A stretch of DNA of 64,000 nucleotides from NCBI GenBank assembly GCA_035940775.1, contig DASZEN010000060.1, forward strand, positions 124,001 to 188,000. Direction: 5' to 3'. Made by a program: the position numbers and the translations under genes. Below are positions 26,550 to 35,398 of the stretch, piece after piece. This DNA is from DASQYE01 sp035940775. GTDB taxonomy: Bacteria; Acidobacteriota; Blastocatellia; Pyrinomonadales; Pyrinomonadaceae. Positions within the stretch are counted from its first letter, which is position 1. Each line of letters opens with the position of its first letter. The notes beneath the pieces were generated by a model. It worked only from the letters and a program-made list of their open reading frames with translations. It did no database searches and had not been told where the DNA came from.

Positions 26550-29399
26550 TTACACCATGCGTTTGCGTAAACTGAGGAGAAGTTCGCGCGCTTCATCTGC
26601 TGAGAGCGTTTCTACCTTAACGTCGCGTAGCTCGTCAAGCAGGCTTTGATTCGTGGAGTCGAAAAGGGTCGCCTGCGCGGCGATGCGACGGCGGCGGGCG
26701 CGCCTCGCGGCCGTTTTCAAACCCGCCTCGTCGAACGCCCATTCATCCCAGCGATCCGCAGGCTCCACCGCCGCTTCGCCCGCCCCCACCTCGGCGGCCT
26801 CCTCTTCGGCGAACACGTCCAGCTCGTAACGATCGAGACGGGCGAGCACGTCGCGCGCCCTCTCCAACACCGCAGGGGGAAGGCCCGCGAGGCGAGCCAC
26901 CTCGATGCCGTAAGACTTGGAGGCACGCCCGCGTTCGAGCCGGTGCAGAAAGACGACCTCGCCTTCGCGCTCCGCGGCCGTGATCTGGTAGTTCTGCGCG
27001 CCCGGAAGCCTTTCGGCCAACTCCGTCAACTCGTGGTAATGGGTCGCAAACAGGGTCTTGGCGGCATGCTCCGGCGAATCGTGCAGGTACTCGGCCACGG
27101 CCCAGGCGATAGAGAGCCCGTCGAAGGTGGCCGTGCCGCGCCCTATCTCGTCCAGAAGTACTAGCGAGCGCGGAGTCGCGTTGTGCAGAATGGCCGCCGT
27201 CTCCGTCATCTCGACCATGAAGGTGGAACGCCCGCCCGCCAGATCATCCGACGCGCCGACGCGCGTCCAGATGCGGTCGAGCACGGGGAGGCGCGCCTTT
27301 TCCGCAGGGACGAACGAGCCCATCTGCGCCAGTATGGAGATGACGGCCGTCTGTCGCAGCACGGTCGATTTGCCGCCCATGTTCGGCCCCGTAATAATCA
27401 GGAATCGTTCCGTAGAGTTGTTCATGTAGAGGTCGTTGGGAATAAACGGCTCGTCGCTGAAAACCTCTACGACGGGATGGCGTCCCGACACGATCTCTAT
27501 CTCGTCCGCTTCGTGAACCGCTGGCCGTACGTAACGACGGCGCACGGCCACCTCTGCCAGCGAGCCGAGCGCGTCGAGCGAGGCCAGCGCGCGCGCCGTC
27601 GCCTGTATGCGTTTCGTCTCGGCGGAGACCGTGCGGCAGACCTCCGCGAAAATCTCCGCTTCGAGCTGCGTCAGGCGCTCTTCGGCCCCGAGCACGCGCG
27701 TCTCCCATGATTTAAGCTCGGGCGTCGTGTATCTCTCCGCGTTCGAGAGCGTCTGCCGCCGCTCGTAGTCCGAGGGCACGCGCGCGGCCGCCGCCTTCGA
27801 TACCTCTATGAAATAGCCGAAGACGCCGTTGTAGCGAATCCGCAGAGACGAGATGCCGGAGCGCGCACGCTCGCGCGTTTCGAGCACGGCTATGGTTTGC
27901 TTGGCATCGCGGCTGATCGACCGCAGCTCGTCCAGCTCGCTCGAATAGCCGTCGCGTATGGTTCCGCCGTCGGCGAGTTTGGCGGGCGCATCACGGCTGA
28001 TCGCGCGCGCAATGAGCGCGCGCACGTCCTCAAGCTCGTCCAGGCTCTCGTGCAGAATTTGTAGAAGGGACGAGTCGGAATCCGAAACCGACTGGCGAAC
28101 GAGCGGCACTTGATCGAGCGAGTTCAGGAGCGCCGAGAGGTCTCTGGGCGATGCCGACTTCATATTGAGGCGGCCCGTCAGACGCTCCAGGTCGGCGACC
28201 TCTTTGAGCAGCGCGCGCAAGCGGTCTCTTTTAATCTGCGAGGCATGCAGGTCTGCGATTGCGCCGAGCCGCGCCTCAATCTCGCCGCGACGAATCGAGG
28301 GACGCAGCAGCCACGAGCGCAACAGCCGCGCTCCCATGCCCGTCACCGTCTCGTCTATCACGTCCAGAAGCGCTCGACCGCGCCCCTTTTCGCCCGAGGC
28401 TTCAATTAGCTCAAGGTTGCGAACCGTGACGCCGTCCAGAATCAAATGATCTTGCGGCTCGAAGTATTCTATGTCGGTGACGTGGGCGGCCGCCGCGCGC
28501 TGCGTCTCGCGCGCGTAGCGCAGGCACACGCCAGCCGCCGCGACCGCCATCGCCCTGCCTTCGAGGCCGTATCCTTCGAGCGAGCGGACGTGGAACTGCT
28601 CGCGCAATAGCGCGGCGCAACCGTCCGTCTGCCACAACCAATCGTCGAGGGCCGTCAGCGTCGCGCCGCCGAAAATGTTCGCCTCGCCCCTGGACGAATC
28701 CGCGCGCCGGTCGATAGATGAATCGGCGGCACGCCCCGAAGCGTCCGATAACGTCTGGGACTGCGCAGCAGTCTCCGCACTCTTCTCTATGGAGAGGGGA
28801 AGCGGGGTCGTCTGCTTTGCCATCGTCGGATGAGGGCTCTTAATCAGGGGCGCGAGTGAGGCCGGAAAGAGAATCTCGCGCGGGGCATAGGATTCCAGAT
28901 CGGCGCGGATGCGCGTCCAGGCGTCGCTTCCTTCGGCCTCGGTCGCGCGGAAATCCCCGGTCGAGAGGTCTAAAAAGGCTGCGCCCATGCGCGAGCCGCT
29001 GCCCGTGACGGCGGCCAGGTAAATGGTCTCGCGCGCCTCCACCAGTTGCGGGTCGATGGCCGTGCCGGGTGTGATGACGCGCACCACCTCGCGCCTGACA
29101 AGCTTTTTCGCCAGGGCCGGGTCTTCGGTCTGCTCGCAGATGGCGACGCGATAGCCTTTGCGAACCAGCCGCGCGATGTGGCCCGAGGCGGCATGATGCG
29201 GGACGCCGCACATGGGTATCGGATCGCCGCGCTCCTTGTGCCGCGCCGTCAGGGTAATCTCAAGCTCGCGCGCGCCCACCAGTGCATCGTCGAAAAACAG
29301 CTCGTAGAAATCGCCGAGCCGAAAAAAGAGCAGCGTGCCCGGATGCTGGCGCTTCAGCTCATGGTACTGCCTGAGCATGGGTGTCGAGGAGGTCGTCAT
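26550..29399 (-). CDS. mutS: DNA mismatch repair protein MutS
   Basis: 949 residues, longer than the usual 850 or so. The mismatch-reading motif is FYELF (Phe31, Glu33). The ATPase domain has Walker A GPNMGGKST (about residues 667-675), GRSTFMVEMTE, LVLLDEIGRGTATFDG and LFATHYHELTEL. MutS dimers find mismatches and recruit MutL. The extra length lies in a Ser/Ala-rich linker (about 185-242) between the N-terminal and connector regions and in a charged C-terminal tail. No mutL gene is in the window. It is divergent from the small membrane gene at 29604. Confidence 0.97.
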   Translation of the reverse strand: MTTSSTPMLRQYHELKRQHPGTLLFFRLGDFYELFFDDALVGARELEITLTARHKERGDPIPMCGVPHHAASGHIARLVRKGYRVAICEQTEDPALAKKLVRREVVRVITPGTAIDPQLVEARETIYLAAVTGSGSRMGAAFLDLSTGDFRATEAEGSDAWTRIRADLESYAPREILFPASLAPLIKSPHPTMAKQTTPLPLSIEKSAETAAQSQTLSDASGRAADSSIDRRADSSRGEANIFGGATLTALDDWLWQTDGCAALLREQFHVRSLEGYGLEGRAMAVAAAGVCLRYARETQRAAAAHVTDIEYFEPQDHLILDGVTVRNLELIEASGEKGRGRALLDVIDETVTGMGARLLRSWLLRPSIRRGEIEARLGAIADLHASQIKRDRLRALLKEVADLERLTGRLNMKSASPRDLSALLNSLDQVPLVRQSVSDSDSSLLQILHESLDELEDVRALIARAISRDAPAKLADGGTIRDGYSSELDELRSISRDAKQTIAVLETRERARSGISSLRIRYNGVFGYFIEVSKAAAARVPSDYERRQTLSNAERYTTPELKSWETRVLGAEERLTQLEAEIFAEVCRTVSAETKRIQATARALASLDALGSLAEVAVRRRYVRPAVHEADEIEIVSGRHPVVEVFSDEPFIPNDLYMNNSTERFLIITGPNMGGKSTVLRQTAVISILAQMGSFVPAEKARLPVLDRIWTRVGASDDLAGGRSTFMVEMTETAAILHNATPRSLVLLDEIGRGTATFDGLSIAWAVAEYLHDSPEHAAKTLFATHYHELTELAERLPGAQNYQITAAEREGEVVFLHRLERGRASKSYGIEVARLAGLPPAVLERARDVLARLDRYELDVFAEEEAAEVGAGEAAVEPADRWDEWAFDEAGLKTAARRARRRRIAAQATLFDSTNQSLLDELRDVKVETLSADEARELLLSLRKRMV

Positions 29400-29603
29400 C
29401 GGTTCATCAAAAAGAGAGGCGATTCTTCAGGCTCGCGCTCAAACAGGTAGATTAGAGCTTAAACCCTACACGCAAGATACGCCGCAGCGCAAGCGCGCCT
29501 TCGAGGGTGAGACCGGGACGCGAGCGCCGCCAGACGGGTATGCTGAAAGAAAGGTTAATGTAGTACAATCGGGCGCGAAGTCATTTTAGGGAGGTCGCTA
29601 CGG

Positions 29604-29789
29604 TTGGACGGACTCACGCTCATTTTCGTCGGCTTAATGTTCGGGGCGGCGATCATTTTAACGCTGACCGTGCGCAGCCAGATTCTGCGCAACGCCGAGC
29701 GCGTCCGTGACGAGCAGTCCGAGCTTGAGGATAAGCTTCGCAGGCGCAATGCTGCCCGTAGTAATCCCAGACCGACGGTGCGACGCTGA
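29604..29789 (+). CDS. Small single-pass membrane protein
   Basis: 61 residues. The TTG at 29604 is used because GGGAGG lies about 9 bases upstream. One N-terminal membrane helix (LIFVGLMFGAAIILTLTV) is followed by a charged helix (RNAERVRDEQSELEDKLRRRN) and a basic tail. The layout resembles small cytoplasm-facing membrane anchors, but no family is recognised. A TACAAT at 29564 could be its -10 box. Confidence 0.5.
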   Translation: MDGLTLIFVGLMFGAAIILTLTVRSQILRNAERVRDEQSELEDKLRRRNAARSNPRPTVRR

Positions 29790-30259
29790 GAGCCGGGGCG
29801 ATCCGTGCGGCTGAGGGGACGCTGCCCGCCCCGGCGCTGCAATAGTAGTAGTAGCAGCGGCCAGCGCGTTGGCTACCAGCGAAAAAAATCATCCGGGGCG
29901 CAACGCGGTCGCCGGTCTTCGGCTCCGAACAAGCCCAACTCCGATTAATCCCAAAGGTTCTGCTGGCTGAAGAAGAAGAAGAAGCCGGGTAGAGGGTTCC
30001 CTGAACCGTTTCGCACGCGAACGAGAAGGGCCGCCAGGGTTAAGAGCGGGCGTCAACCCGACCCATGAGCGCCCGTCTTTTGTGCATACATCCGCGATGC
30101 TGCCTCTGCATAAGAGGCTTCCCCCTCAACGGGGGTCTGGTATGATGCCGTCCATTCTCTCGCTTTACGAAAATGGATGGCGGGGCATACGAAGGGCTAA
30201 TTCTGTTGACCGGCCCTCACGCGCGCACGCTCGCTCTCTCGCTTCTCCAGGGTGGCTTT
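29790..30259. other. Intergenic region before the EPS locus
   Basis: About 470 bases with no convincing gene. It holds a short TAG/GTA microsatellite near 29848, a hairpin CCCCC-TCAAC-GGGGG at 30121-30135, and an extended -10 (TGG-TATGAT, 30138-30146) that could start transcription of the EPS locus. Confidence 0.5.
30138..30146 (+). promoter_or_regulatory. Extended -10 candidate for the EPS locus
   Basis: TGGTATGAT is a TGn-TATGAT match 114 bases before the Wzc-type kinase start. The -35 region (CTTCCC) is poor. A CCCCC/GGGGG hairpin overlaps the spacer region, which could matter for regulation. Seen by eye only. Confidence 0.35.
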
Positions 30260-32743
30260 ATGGAAGACAACAGCGACGCTCAGAAGGGCGACACGCAGAT
30301 ACGCGCTTTGCAAAAACTGACCGAGGCGCAACCCGCGCCCCTGCACAACGGCTACCGGCTCGACCCGGACCCGGACGAAGAGCGGCATCTGCGCGATTAC
30401 TGGCGCGCAGTTCGCAAGCGCCTGTGGCTGGTCTTAGGCATTACCTTTCTGGTGACGATGCTGGTCGCCATCTACGTGGCGCGCAAGCCTGACATCTATG
30501 AGGCGCAGGCGCGCGTTCAGGTCGATCTTGAAAACAACAATCTGCTGCCGCTCGGGGCCGGTTCCAAGAGCGGGTCAGTGATCTTCAACAATCCCGTCAA
30601 CGACCCGGCCTACTTCAATACCCAGCTTCAAATCCTGACCAGTCCGGGCCTGCTGCGCCGCGTCGCCAAAACGCTCGACCTTGAGCACAACCAGGCTTTT
30701 CTGCGTCCGACAACGGGGCGCAATTCCGTCTGGCAGAACTTGGGGCGCATGGTCGGGTTCGGCTCAAAAAAGGGTGACGGCGCAACCATCGAGCCGTCGG
30801 AGATTCCGCGCTCGGAGAGGGTCGCGCCCGCCACCTCGCGCGATGATCTGGTCGAAGCCAAGCGGCTCTCCCCTTACGTGGGCGCGCTGCAAGCCGGGTT
30901 AAAGGTCGAGCCCGTCAAGGAAACGCGCACCGGTTTCATCAAGGAGACGCGCCTCATAGACGTTCGCTTCGATCATCCAGACCCGCAAATCTGCGCCAAG
31001 GTAGTCAATGCCATCGCGGATGCTTTCGCCCTCCTGAACCTCGAACGAAAGACCGAGACGAACGCGACGACCGGCGATTTTCTGCAAAAGCGTGTGGCCG
31101 AGCTACAGTCGCAGATTCGCAACGCCGAAGAGCGCCTCGTCAATTACGCCGGTAATAACCAGCTCACTTCGCTCGACGCGAGCCAGAACACAGTGGTCGA
31201 ACGCCTGACGGGTCTCAATCGTCAACTGCTCGAAGCCGAAAACGAGCGCAAGCTGGCCGAGGCCGCCTATCATGCGGCGCAGCCTCCGGGAGCGGCCTCG
31301 GCGCTGGCCGAAGGCGGGACGCGAAATCAGACCATGGAGTTGGAGGCAAGGCTCGCCGAATTGCAGCGCAAGCGAGCGCAATTGCTTGTCAGGTACACGG
31401 ACGACTGGCCCGAAGTCAAGGAGCTGAACCAACAGATTGACGTGATTGAAAAACAGTTGCGCGACGTGCGCGGGCAGGCCGCCTCGACCGTGCTCGCCAA
31501 TCTGAAGCTGCGCTACGAGCAGGCCCTTGAGCGAGAGAATGCGCTCCGTTCCTCGTTCGACGAGCAGCGCGGGCAGACGCTCACGCAGAATCAGGCGGCG
31601 ATCAACCAGCGCATCATTCAGCAGGAGATCGAAACCAATAAGAGCCTGCTCGAAGGCTTGCTACAGCGCTCGAAGGAGAATGATGTTGTGCTCGCCGGGA
31701 CGCCGAATAATATTCGCGTCGTCGATTACGCGCTCGCGCCCGAAGAGCCCATCGGCCCGCGTCGCCTGCGCAGCGTCCTGCTGGCACTGGTTTTCTCGCT
31801 CTGCCTCGGCGTCGGATTCGCGCTCTTTCTGGAATATCTGGACGATACTATTCATTCGGCGGACGACGTGGAAAAGATGCTCAGATTACCGGCCCTGGCC
31901 GTCATTCCGACGGCCGGATTGGAGTCGCGCCGCAGGCGTCGTTATCTACCCTCGACGACGGCGGGCGGCAATACTTTGCAGATGCGCAATAATGGCGGCG
32001 CAGGTGCAGGCGGAGCGGCAGAACTGCTTCTGGGCGTAGACCCGCGCTCTTCACTGGCCGAAGCCTACAGGCAACTGCGCACCTCCATCCTGCTTTCGAC
32101 GGCCGGGCGCGCGCCGAAGACTCTGCTCGTTACATCGAGCGTGCCCGCCGAGGGCAAGACGACCACCGCCGTCAACACGGCCGTTTGTCTGGCGCAGACG
32201 GATGCCCGTGTGCTCGTCATCGACGCCGATATGCGGCGTCCGCGCCTGCACGAAATCTTCAAGATGGATAACCGCCGGGGCTTGAGTACGATTCTGTCGA
32301 GCGATATAAGCGAGGCCGACATGCTCTGCATGATCGAGCAGCACGAGGGGAGCGGCCTCTCTGTGCTCGCTTCCGGCCCCGTGCCGCCGAACCCTTCGGA
32401 ACTGCTCGGCTCGGATCAGATGCGCCGCCTGCTTCGAGCCGTCGAGGCCCACTACACGCACGTCGTCATAGACTCGCCGCCAATCGCTTCCTTCACCGAC
32501 GGCGTGTTGATCTCCGCAATGGTCGATGGAGTCTTACTGGTCGTCCACGGCGGCAAAAGCTCGCGCAATATCGTGCGACGCTCGCGGCAGGTGCTCGCAG
32601 ACGTTGGGGCCAGGATACTCGGCATCGTGCTCAACAATGTCAACGTGCGCGCCGACGACTATTATTACTACCAGCGCTACTATCATCAGACCTATTACGA
32701 AACGGAAGCGGAAACGGATCGCGTCGCCTCCGGCACTTCCTGA
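30260..32743 (+). CDS. Polysaccharide co-polymerase / tyrosine autokinase (Wzc-like)
   Basis: 827 residues. A Wzz domain lies between two membrane helices (about 55-75 and 504-527) with a long coiled-coil periplasmic part. The cytosolic BY-kinase domain has Walker A SVPAEGKTTT (about 627-636), Walker A' VLVIDADMRRP, and a C-terminal tyrosine cluster (DDYYYYQRYYHQTYYE, from about 798). Wzc-type kinases control chain length and export; cycles of phosphorylation of this cluster switch the oligomer. The ATG at 30260 is chosen, giving a normal N-terminus; the frame extends back to 30173. It heads the EPS locus. No matching low-molecular-weight phosphatase gene or Wza export-channel gene is seen nearby. 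Confidence 0.95.
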   Translation: MEDNSDAQKGDTQIRALQKLTEAQPAPLHNGYRLDPDPDEERHLRDYWRAVRKRLWLVLGITFLVTMLVAIYVARKPDIYEAQARVQVDLENNNLLPLGAGSKSGSVIFNNPVNDPAYFNTQLQILTSPGLLRRVAKTLDLEHNQAFLRPTTGRNSVWQNLGRMVGFGSKKGDGATIEPSEIPRSERVAPATSRDDLVEAKRLSPYVGALQAGLKVEPVKETRTGFIKETRLIDVRFDHPDPQICAKVVNAIADAFALLNLERKTETNATTGDFLQKRVAELQSQIRNAEERLVNYAGNNQLTSLDASQNTVVERLTGLNRQLLEAENERKLAEAAYHAAQPPGAASALAEGGTRNQTMELEARLAELQRKRAQLLVRYTDDWPEVKELNQQIDVIEKQLRDVRGQAASTVLANLKLRYEQALERENALRSSFDEQRGQTLTQNQAAINQRIIQQEIETNKSLLEGLLQRSKENDVVLAGTPNNIRVVDYALAPEEPIGPRRLRSVLLALVFSLCLGVGFALFLEYLDDTIHSADDVEKMLRLPALAVIPTAGLESRRRRRYLPSTTAGGNTLQMRNNGGAGAGGAAELLLGVDPRSSLAEAYRQLRTSILLSTAGRAPKTLLVTSSVPAEGKTTTAVNTAVCLAQTDARVLVIDADMRRPRLHEIFKMDNRRGLSTILSSDISEADMLCMIEQHEGSGLSVLASGPVPPNPSELLGSDQMRRLLRAVEAHYTHVVIDSPPIASFTDGVLISAMVDGVLLVVHGGKSSRNIVRRSRQVLADVGARILGIVLNNVNVRADDYYYYQRYYHQTYYETEAETDRVASGTS

Positions 32744-32852
32744 CCACAGGTTCGTGCGCCCACTTAAACCCTCTTGCCTTTAGCATTCTGAAAAAACGCT
32801 CAGCTTTCGGTGCTGCGATACCAGGCCCGCGCGAAGCGAAGGAGAAAGCATC

Positions 32853-34061
32853 ATTACCGAAGCCGGAGATTTCAAGACCGAGACGACGCGTGAAGGCGTT
32901 CCGCTGCTCGATCTTAAGGGACAGTATGAAAGCCTGCGCGAAGAGATAGGCCAGGCCATAGAGCGCGTCATAGAGTCGCAGCACTTTATCCTCGGGCCGG
33001 AGGTCTCGGCGCTCGAACAGGAGGTGGCCGCTTACTCGCAGTGCGAGTTCGGCATCGGCGTCTCTTCAGGGACGGACGCGCTGCTGGTCGCGCTGATGGC
33101 CTTGGACATAAAGCCCGGCGACGAGATCATCACCACTCCCTATAGCTTCTTCGCCACGGCGGGCTCGATCGCCCGTCTCGGCGCGCGGCCCATCTTCGTA
33201 GACATAGAACCGGCGACCTTCAACCTTGCGCCCGAAGGGGTAGAGGCGGCCATCACAGAGAGAACGCGCGCCATCATGCCCGTACACCTCTACGGCCAGA
33301 TGGCCGAGATGACGGAGATTATGGAGATCGCTCGCCGTCGCAACCTCTACGTGATAGAGGATGCGGCGCAGGCCATCGGCGCGGAGTACAGGGGCCGTCG
33401 GGCCGGTTCTATCGGAGACCTCGGGTGCTTCAGTTTCTACCCGACGAAGAATCTGGGCGGGTTCGGGGACGGCGGGATGGTGACGACCAACAATGCTGAG
33501 CTACAGGAGCGCGTCAGGCGGCTGCGAAATCACGGCTATACGGCGCGCTACTATAACAAAGAGGTCGGCGGGAATTTTCGTCTCGATGCCATTCAGGCGG
33601 CCGTCTTGCGCGTCAAGCTGAAACGTCTGGACGAGTGGTCTGAGGCGCGACATAGGAATGCCGAGCGTTACCGCGCCCTCTTTGCACGGGCGGGGCTTCT
33701 GGCGCTCCGCACCGGGGAGACGACCGCCGCCGCGGGGTCGAGCGAGGAAAGCGGCGTGCGCCTGCCGTTTGAGGCCGAGGAGCGGCGTCATATCTACAAC
33801 CAGTTCGTCATACGCAGCGCACGCCGCGATCAACTGCAAGAGTTTCTCGGCGCACGCCGCATCGGAACCGAAATCTATTATCCCGTCCCTCTGCACTTGC
33901 AGGAATGTTTCACCGGATTGGGCCACGTGGAAGGCGATTACCCCGAAAGCGAGCGTGCCGCAAAGCAGACGCTGGCGCTGCCCATCTATCCGGAGTTGAC
34001 GGCCGCGCAGCAAACGATAGTCGTCGAGGCGATCAGAGATTTCTACGGCCGAGAGCTGTGA
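32853..34061 (+). CDS. DegT/DnrJ/EryC1/StrS sugar aminotransferase with ATT or ATC start
   Basis: A PLP-dependent enzyme that makes amino sugars from nucleotide keto-sugars. Seen: VPLLDLKGQYESL, GVSSGTDALLVAL, TTPYSFFATAGSI, VIEDAAQAIGA, FSFYPTKNLGGFGDGG (PLP lysine) and GGNFRLDAIQAAVL. The family's conserved N-terminus (VPLLDL) is encoded upstream of the first ATG/GTG/TTG in frame (GTG at 33024, which would delete about 57 residues including the substrate loop). Between the in-frame stop at 32781 and 33024 no standard start exists, but AAGGAG (32839-32844) is followed by ATC (32850) and ATT (32853) at good spacing. ATT at 32853 is used, giving about 402 residues. A sequencing error or a base change of ATG is the alternative. 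Confidence 0.88.
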   Translation: MTEAGDFKTETTREGVPLLDLKGQYESLREEIGQAIERVIESQHFILGPEVSALEQEVAAYSQCEFGIGVSSGTDALLVALMALDIKPGDEIITTPYSFFATAGSIARLGARPIFVDIEPATFNLAPEGVEAAITERTRAIMPVHLYGQMAEMTEIMEIARRRNLYVIEDAAQAIGAEYRGRRAGSIGDLGCFSFYPTKNLGGFGDGGMVTTNNAELQERVRRLRNHGYTARYYNKEVGGNFRLDAIQAAVLRVKLKRLDEWSEARHRNAERYRALFARAGLLALRTGETTAAAGSSEESGVRLPFEAEERRHIYNQFVIRSARRDQLQEFLGARRIGTEIYYPVPLHLQECFTGLGHVEGDYPESERAAKQTLALPIYPELTAAQQTIVVEAIRDFYGREL

Positions 34062-34072
34062 TACCGCTTCAA

Positions 34073-35323
34073 ATGCAGCCACGCAGAAGATTCCTGGCCG
34101 CCGTCGGCGACTCGAATAATCCTCTGACCTGGAGCGGCATTCCGTACCATTTCCTACAGGCGGCGCGCGCACGCGGGCTGCTCGACGAAGGATTGCCGCT
34201 CTCGACCTCGGGCGCAGGCTTGCGTGCGGCGCGCGCCGCCTGGAACAGTCTGCGCGTGCTCGGCGGTGATCATTACGGAGGATACCAGTATTCCGTAGCC
34301 TTCCTCGAACGCCTCTGGCGACCCGTCAGAGACCGCATCCGAGGCGGAATCGTCATCAACTGTTTTCCGCTCTACGCCCCTTCCGTCGTCGCGGATGAGA
34401 GCGTCTCGAAATGGTTTTTCATAGACCAGACGCTCCTTCAACTCTTCGACTACTACGAGCAGCGGGCGCTGATCGGACGCCGCATCGCACGCGAGGCGCT
34501 GGAACGCGAGCGCGCTGGCTACGCGGCGGCCACCGGCATCATCGCCCATAGCCACTGGGCCGCCGAGAGTCTGATGAATGACTACGCGATTCCGCAGGAG
34601 CGCATACACGTCGTCACGCCGGGCGCAAATTTTGACGCGCACCTTTACGCGCGATGGGAGGAAGAGGAATCGTTGCGCCGTGCAAACGCGCGCGAGCGCG
34701 AGGGGCTTCCGCTGCGTCTTCTCTTCGTCGGCAAGTACTGGCGGCGCAAAGGGCTCGACCGTCTCCTGGGCGCTCTGGCTCTTGGCCGCCGCGCCGGGCT
34801 GAGGGCGATGCTGAGGGTCGTCGGATGCGAGCGCGAGACAGTGCCGCGCGAGCTGCGCGAGGTCGAGGGTGTGGAATGGATAGGGTTCCTGGACAAGCGA
34901 AGGGATTCCGGAAAGTTCCTGCGCACGCTCGCCGAGTGCGACGTAGGCTGCCTGCTTTCGCGCGCTGAGGCCGGAGGCATAGCCTTGCGCGAGTATCATG
35001 CGCTCGGCCTGGTTGTCCTCGGCACGGACGCGGGCGGCGCGGCGGAACACATGATTCCGGGCGCTTCAATCGCAGTTTCGGCGCGGGCGAGCGTCGAAGA
35101 GATCGCCTCGAAGCTCCTGGAATTGGAGAGAGAGCCGTCGCGCCTGCTTGAATTAAAGAGCGCGGCATGGCTCACCCGCCGATTGGCCCTGTGGGATACT
35201 ACGGTTGATCGGATTCTCTCCTTCTGGCCCCACGATCACGAGCGTCACGGCGCGTCGGGCCAACTATCAAAGACAGGCTCGAACGATACTCATCAATCGT
35301 TTTCAAAGGTGAAGGTACATTGA
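34073..35323 (+). CDS. Glycosyltransferase, GT4-like
   Basis: 416 residues, cytosolic or membrane-edge, no signal peptide. The C-terminal half has the GT-B donor domain LRLLFVGKYWRRKGLDRLL, a short VEWIGFLDK segment and the acceptor EX7E-like region ECDVGCLLSRAEAGGIALREYHALGLVVLGTD. The N-terminal half is less typical (NCFPLYAPSVVADESVSKWFF). The ATG at 34073, 11 bases after the aminotransferase stop, is used. Donor and acceptor sugars cannot be read from sequence. Confidence 0.85.
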   Translation: MQPRRRFLAAVGDSNNPLTWSGIPYHFLQAARARGLLDEGLPLSTSGAGLRAARAAWNSLRVLGGDHYGGYQYSVAFLERLWRPVRDRIRGGIVINCFPLYAPSVVADESVSKWFFIDQTLLQLFDYYEQRALIGRRIAREALERERAGYAAATGIIAHSHWAAESLMNDYAIPQERIHVVTPGANFDAHLYARWEEEESLRRANAREREGLPLRLLFVGKYWRRKGLDRLLGALALGRRAGLRAMLRVVGCERETVPRELREVEGVEWIGFLDKRRDSGKFLRTLAECDVGCLLSRAEAGGIALREYHALGLVVLGTDAGGAAEHMIPGASIAVSARASVEEIASKLLELEREPSRLLELKSAAWLTRRLALWDTTVDRILSFWPHDHERHGASGQLSKTGSNDTHQSFSKVKVH

Positions 35324-35398
35324 TGCGCGCCGTCCGTTATGGGTTCCGAGAAGATTCATGCGGGGTAAATTAAAGGCCCCGCTGGCGAGGCTCCGGCG

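Noticed and set aside
33024..34061. DegT aminotransferase starting at GTG 33024
   Set aside because: This would delete the conserved VPLLDL block; the upstream frame continues the family match to ATT/ATC with a good ribosome-binding site.
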